From Parelaphostrongylus tenuis (Eukaryota > Nematoda > Chromadorea > Rhabditida > Metastrongylidae), in assembly GCA_019055375.1 (NCBI GenBank), contig JAHQIW010000662.1:515420-579419 (forward strand): a DNA stretch of 64,000 bases. The letters run 5' to 3'. The translations under genes and the position numbers were made by a program. A model generated the notes under the pieces. That model was not told the DNA's origin. It did no database searches and saw only the letters and a list, made by a program, of their open reading frames with translations. Shown piece by piece: positions 61,818-64,000 of the stretch. Within the stretch, counting starts at the first letter, position 1, and each line of letters begins with the position of its first letter.

Positions 61818-64000
61818 ATGGACCTTCACCATATTCGAATTGCATATCAGGTGTATTACACAGTAATTCCGACAATGTGCATTATTGGAAACATGTTCAT
61901 CGTCTATGTCACTTTACGCGCAAAGTGAGTAATTTTTTGATTCACATTTTCAAAACAGCTCCCATATAGGAGCGTACGTGGCTCAGTTGTTAGAGATGCT
62001 CTGCGCCCATATAAAATCGTTAGCTCGATCTCGCGATCATGGCTCACCAAGCGTCCATCACTACGGGGTTCGATAAATTGGTACCAGACTTGTCTGGAAG
62101 GATAAGCAGCACTTATTCGATGCAAGAGTAGGCTACCTCGAGCCATTTTAAAATAACGGATATATATTTTGATCATCTGAGAAGAAGCTGAAAAACGGAT
62201 ACGAATGCATGACGCATCTCTCAGAGGTTGTAGAACGCCAGGAGCTTTATCCTTTATCTTCCACATACCTTTTTACCTGTAAATTACTATCCAAATAGAT
62301 TCAACGCTCTTCACCATAGTGTTCTCCATTGTCTAGATGTTTCGTTGATTTGTTGAAATATTCAGATGTCTCAGGAGCACCTGCAACATATTCATTGCAT
62401 TAATATCGCTCGGCGAGACACTGCACAGTTTCTCGCACTACGTCATGATCATTTCTTATAACATGTAAGTTCAACTCTCCTTTCCAGTGGGTGGTGAAGG
62501 TAGACAGGGTTAAATGCCAACCACACGATTTTTTTTAAACGCGTTTTGGAGTTAATTTCAAGCACATAAACTCTGTCTCCTGACAACATATAGGACGCAC
62601 ACTTTTGGATCCAAATATTAAAACATATGTTGGGCAACAATGACACAATAATTGAATGTTCAGCAGTGAAGATCATCGAATACGTCAAGATATTTGTGTT
62701 TACTTACAATCAATTCCACTGTTCGGCTATGTCTTCTCGTCAGTGATGCTTCTCACTGTGGCGGTGGATAGATTATTATCATTACAAAAAATCTAGTAAG
62801 CTTCTCTTTGATCGGTTTGGCTCAAAAAGCTTGTGGGTCCGCCACTTCATGCAAAGGTGAACAAATATTTTTTAGCCACATCATAAACAAGCAATACAGG
62901 AACCTTTACATGGCAATAGGCATTCTGTTGGCGTTGCTATATTCTCTAGCCATCACCACTTGGATATTTGCTAAGCGAACGGAAACAGAGTGAGTATTAT
63001 TTTGCCCATTGGGAATACCTCTGCTATTTATCGTTGTTGATTCGTTCTTGAGAATTTTCATACCTTGCCGCTGAAAAGAATTGGCAGTAAATAAAAGTAA
63101 GAGGTGGCGCTTCCTGCTGTAGCAAAAGCTCAGCTAAATTCAATACTGTTTGTGTTCCCCTGATAGATTTCGTCAACGGGTGATGATGATAGTGGTCATT
63201 ACGCGTGTGATGGATAGGTAACACAAAGATCTTCATCGTGTAGTTTGAAAAAATGTGAGCCTTTGGGATGGGAAATGACAGGTTTGACTTGCTCCACATT
63301 GGGATCCATGTTTTGCTTGTATCTCAGCATTCTTATGGATCATTTCCATATAGCATTATCTGGTGTGCAAAAGGACATGTAGTTAATATGAGCTAAAGAC
63401 GGCAACATTTATGGTCTCATGGAAGTCCTAACGCTGCAAAACCGAACCAGGCTATTCTCTTAAAGTTCGTTTTCCGGAGAGTGTCATTGGTTGGATGATG
63501 CAGCATCGGCTACTTGCGAAACCACGTAACGCTTTGGATGACTTTGTCAGTACGAAGGTTAAACGAGATGATAATCACAATCCGCAGCTGAATTGAGTCA
63601 ATGGGTCCCTTATTTCTCATATTCTGGATTGATATTTATCTAAACAATTGAAGAACATTGGTAGGTGGACACCTGTATTGCACAACATTGCCCGAATGAC
63701 CTGAAACTTCAAAATCAACTGATTGATAAACACACTGACCACTGCTTCGGATCGCCTGCCACATATTAGCCCAGTGTGTATTGTTCATGCTAACACATCT
63801 ATGTAACCTTGGCTCTCCTCGGCTACGGGTATGTCAACTCAAATTCATCGGCATAGAAGGCCGAAATGGAAGCGAAAAATGCTCGTCTCTCGATATTTAG
63901 AAGAATTAATGTTACATAAGTATTATTCTGCACTTGAAGATCTGAGAGATGAGGAAGCTCAAACGGTTTATGAGACGGAATTAATGTATGAAGGGTAGAC
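61818..64000 (+). CDS. srsx-type nematode chemoreceptor, copy B (3' exons beyond window)
   Basis: Four exons match copy A in position and phase: 61818-61924, 62366-62464, 62664-62795, 62876-62989. They encode TM1 (PTMCIIGNMFIVYVTL), TM2 (LRSTCNIFIALISLGE), TM3 (YLQSIPLFGYVFSSVMLL, VAVDRLLSL) and TM4. All are open and all donors are good (exon 4 has GTGAGT, better than copy A). In copy A exon 5 starts about 1.2 kb after exon 4, so here it would fall past the right edge. There is no sign of inactivation within the window. Thirteen residues differ from copy A over about 150. Confidence 0.75.
61969..62255 (+). mobile_element. tRNA-derived SINE in intron 1 of receptor copy B
   Basis: Counterpart of 38441-38735: GAGCGTACGTGGCTCAGTTG head, AAATTGGTACCAGACTTGTC body, GAGCTTTATCCTTTA end. 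Confidence 0.8.

Larger units (their letters stand above)
51055..64000. repeat. Segmental duplication, copy B (continues to right edge)
   Basis: Direct copy of 28618-40436. The offset grows from about 22.4 kb at the left boundary to about 23.5 kb at the right through indels, chiefly the insertion at 54654-57150. It lacks the 1.5-kb block of copy A around 32.2-33.7 kb. After a roughly 57-bp copy-specific stretch at 63936-63992 the last 8 bases again match copy A, so the duplication likely runs past the window. Confidence 0.9.

Noticed and set aside
61818..64000. Copy B receptor as a truncated pseudogene ending at the duplication breakpoint
   Set aside because: The last 8 bases match copy A again after a short copy-specific stretch, and the missing exons would lie outside the window, so truncation is not shown.

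Overview
The window looks like nuclear DNA of a clade V (strongylid, hookworm-like) nematode. Evidence seen: small exons with U-rich TTTCAG-type acceptors, a nematode-specific srsx-type chemoreceptor, secreted EB/Kunitz/lustrin-type cysteine-rich modules, RTE-clade reverse transcriptase fragments of the kind common in hookworm genomes, and dense tRNA-derived SINEs, mariner-derived MITEs and a piggyBac relic. No prokaryotic features, rRNA or intact standard tRNA gene was seen. Gene models were built by hand from splice signals and reading-phase continuity.

Region 1 (about 97-27,255, minus strand) is one large gene. I could chain 30 exons in consistent phase, from a signal-peptide exon at 27,213-27,255 to an exon at 97-173; the gene continues off the left edge. 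At least about 1,120 residues are encoded: N-terminal cysteine-rich and EB modules, a proline-rich linker, five Kunitz domains alternating with lustrin-type cysteine-rich repeats, then a run of lustrin-type repeats. Two Kunitz domains have lost the C2-C4 disulfide pair. The introns are packed with mobile DNA: palindromic tRNA-derived elements, two mariner MITE families, fold-back elements and a mariner transposase relic.

Region 2 (28,618-40,436 and 51,055 to the right edge) is a direct segmental duplication of about 12-13 kb per copy, with about 10.6 kb between copies. Each copy carries a shared SINE, a piggyBac relic, a small minus-strand coding-like locus (1-nt deletion in copy A, nonsense codon in copy B) and a seven-exon srsx-type GPCR gene. 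The receptor is complete in copy A (38,289-41,146). In copy B its first four exons are present and the window ends before the rest. A SINE-RTE-SINE insertion is found only in copy B; a roughly 1.5-kb block containing a fold-back element is found only in copy A.

Region 3 (40,437-51,054, between the copies) is mostly degenerate satellite-like repeats, SINEs, a mariner MITE and a GC-rich minisatellite. It also holds a candidate two-exon minus-strand gene (49,252-49,743) and some isolated exon-like open stretches that I cannot assign.
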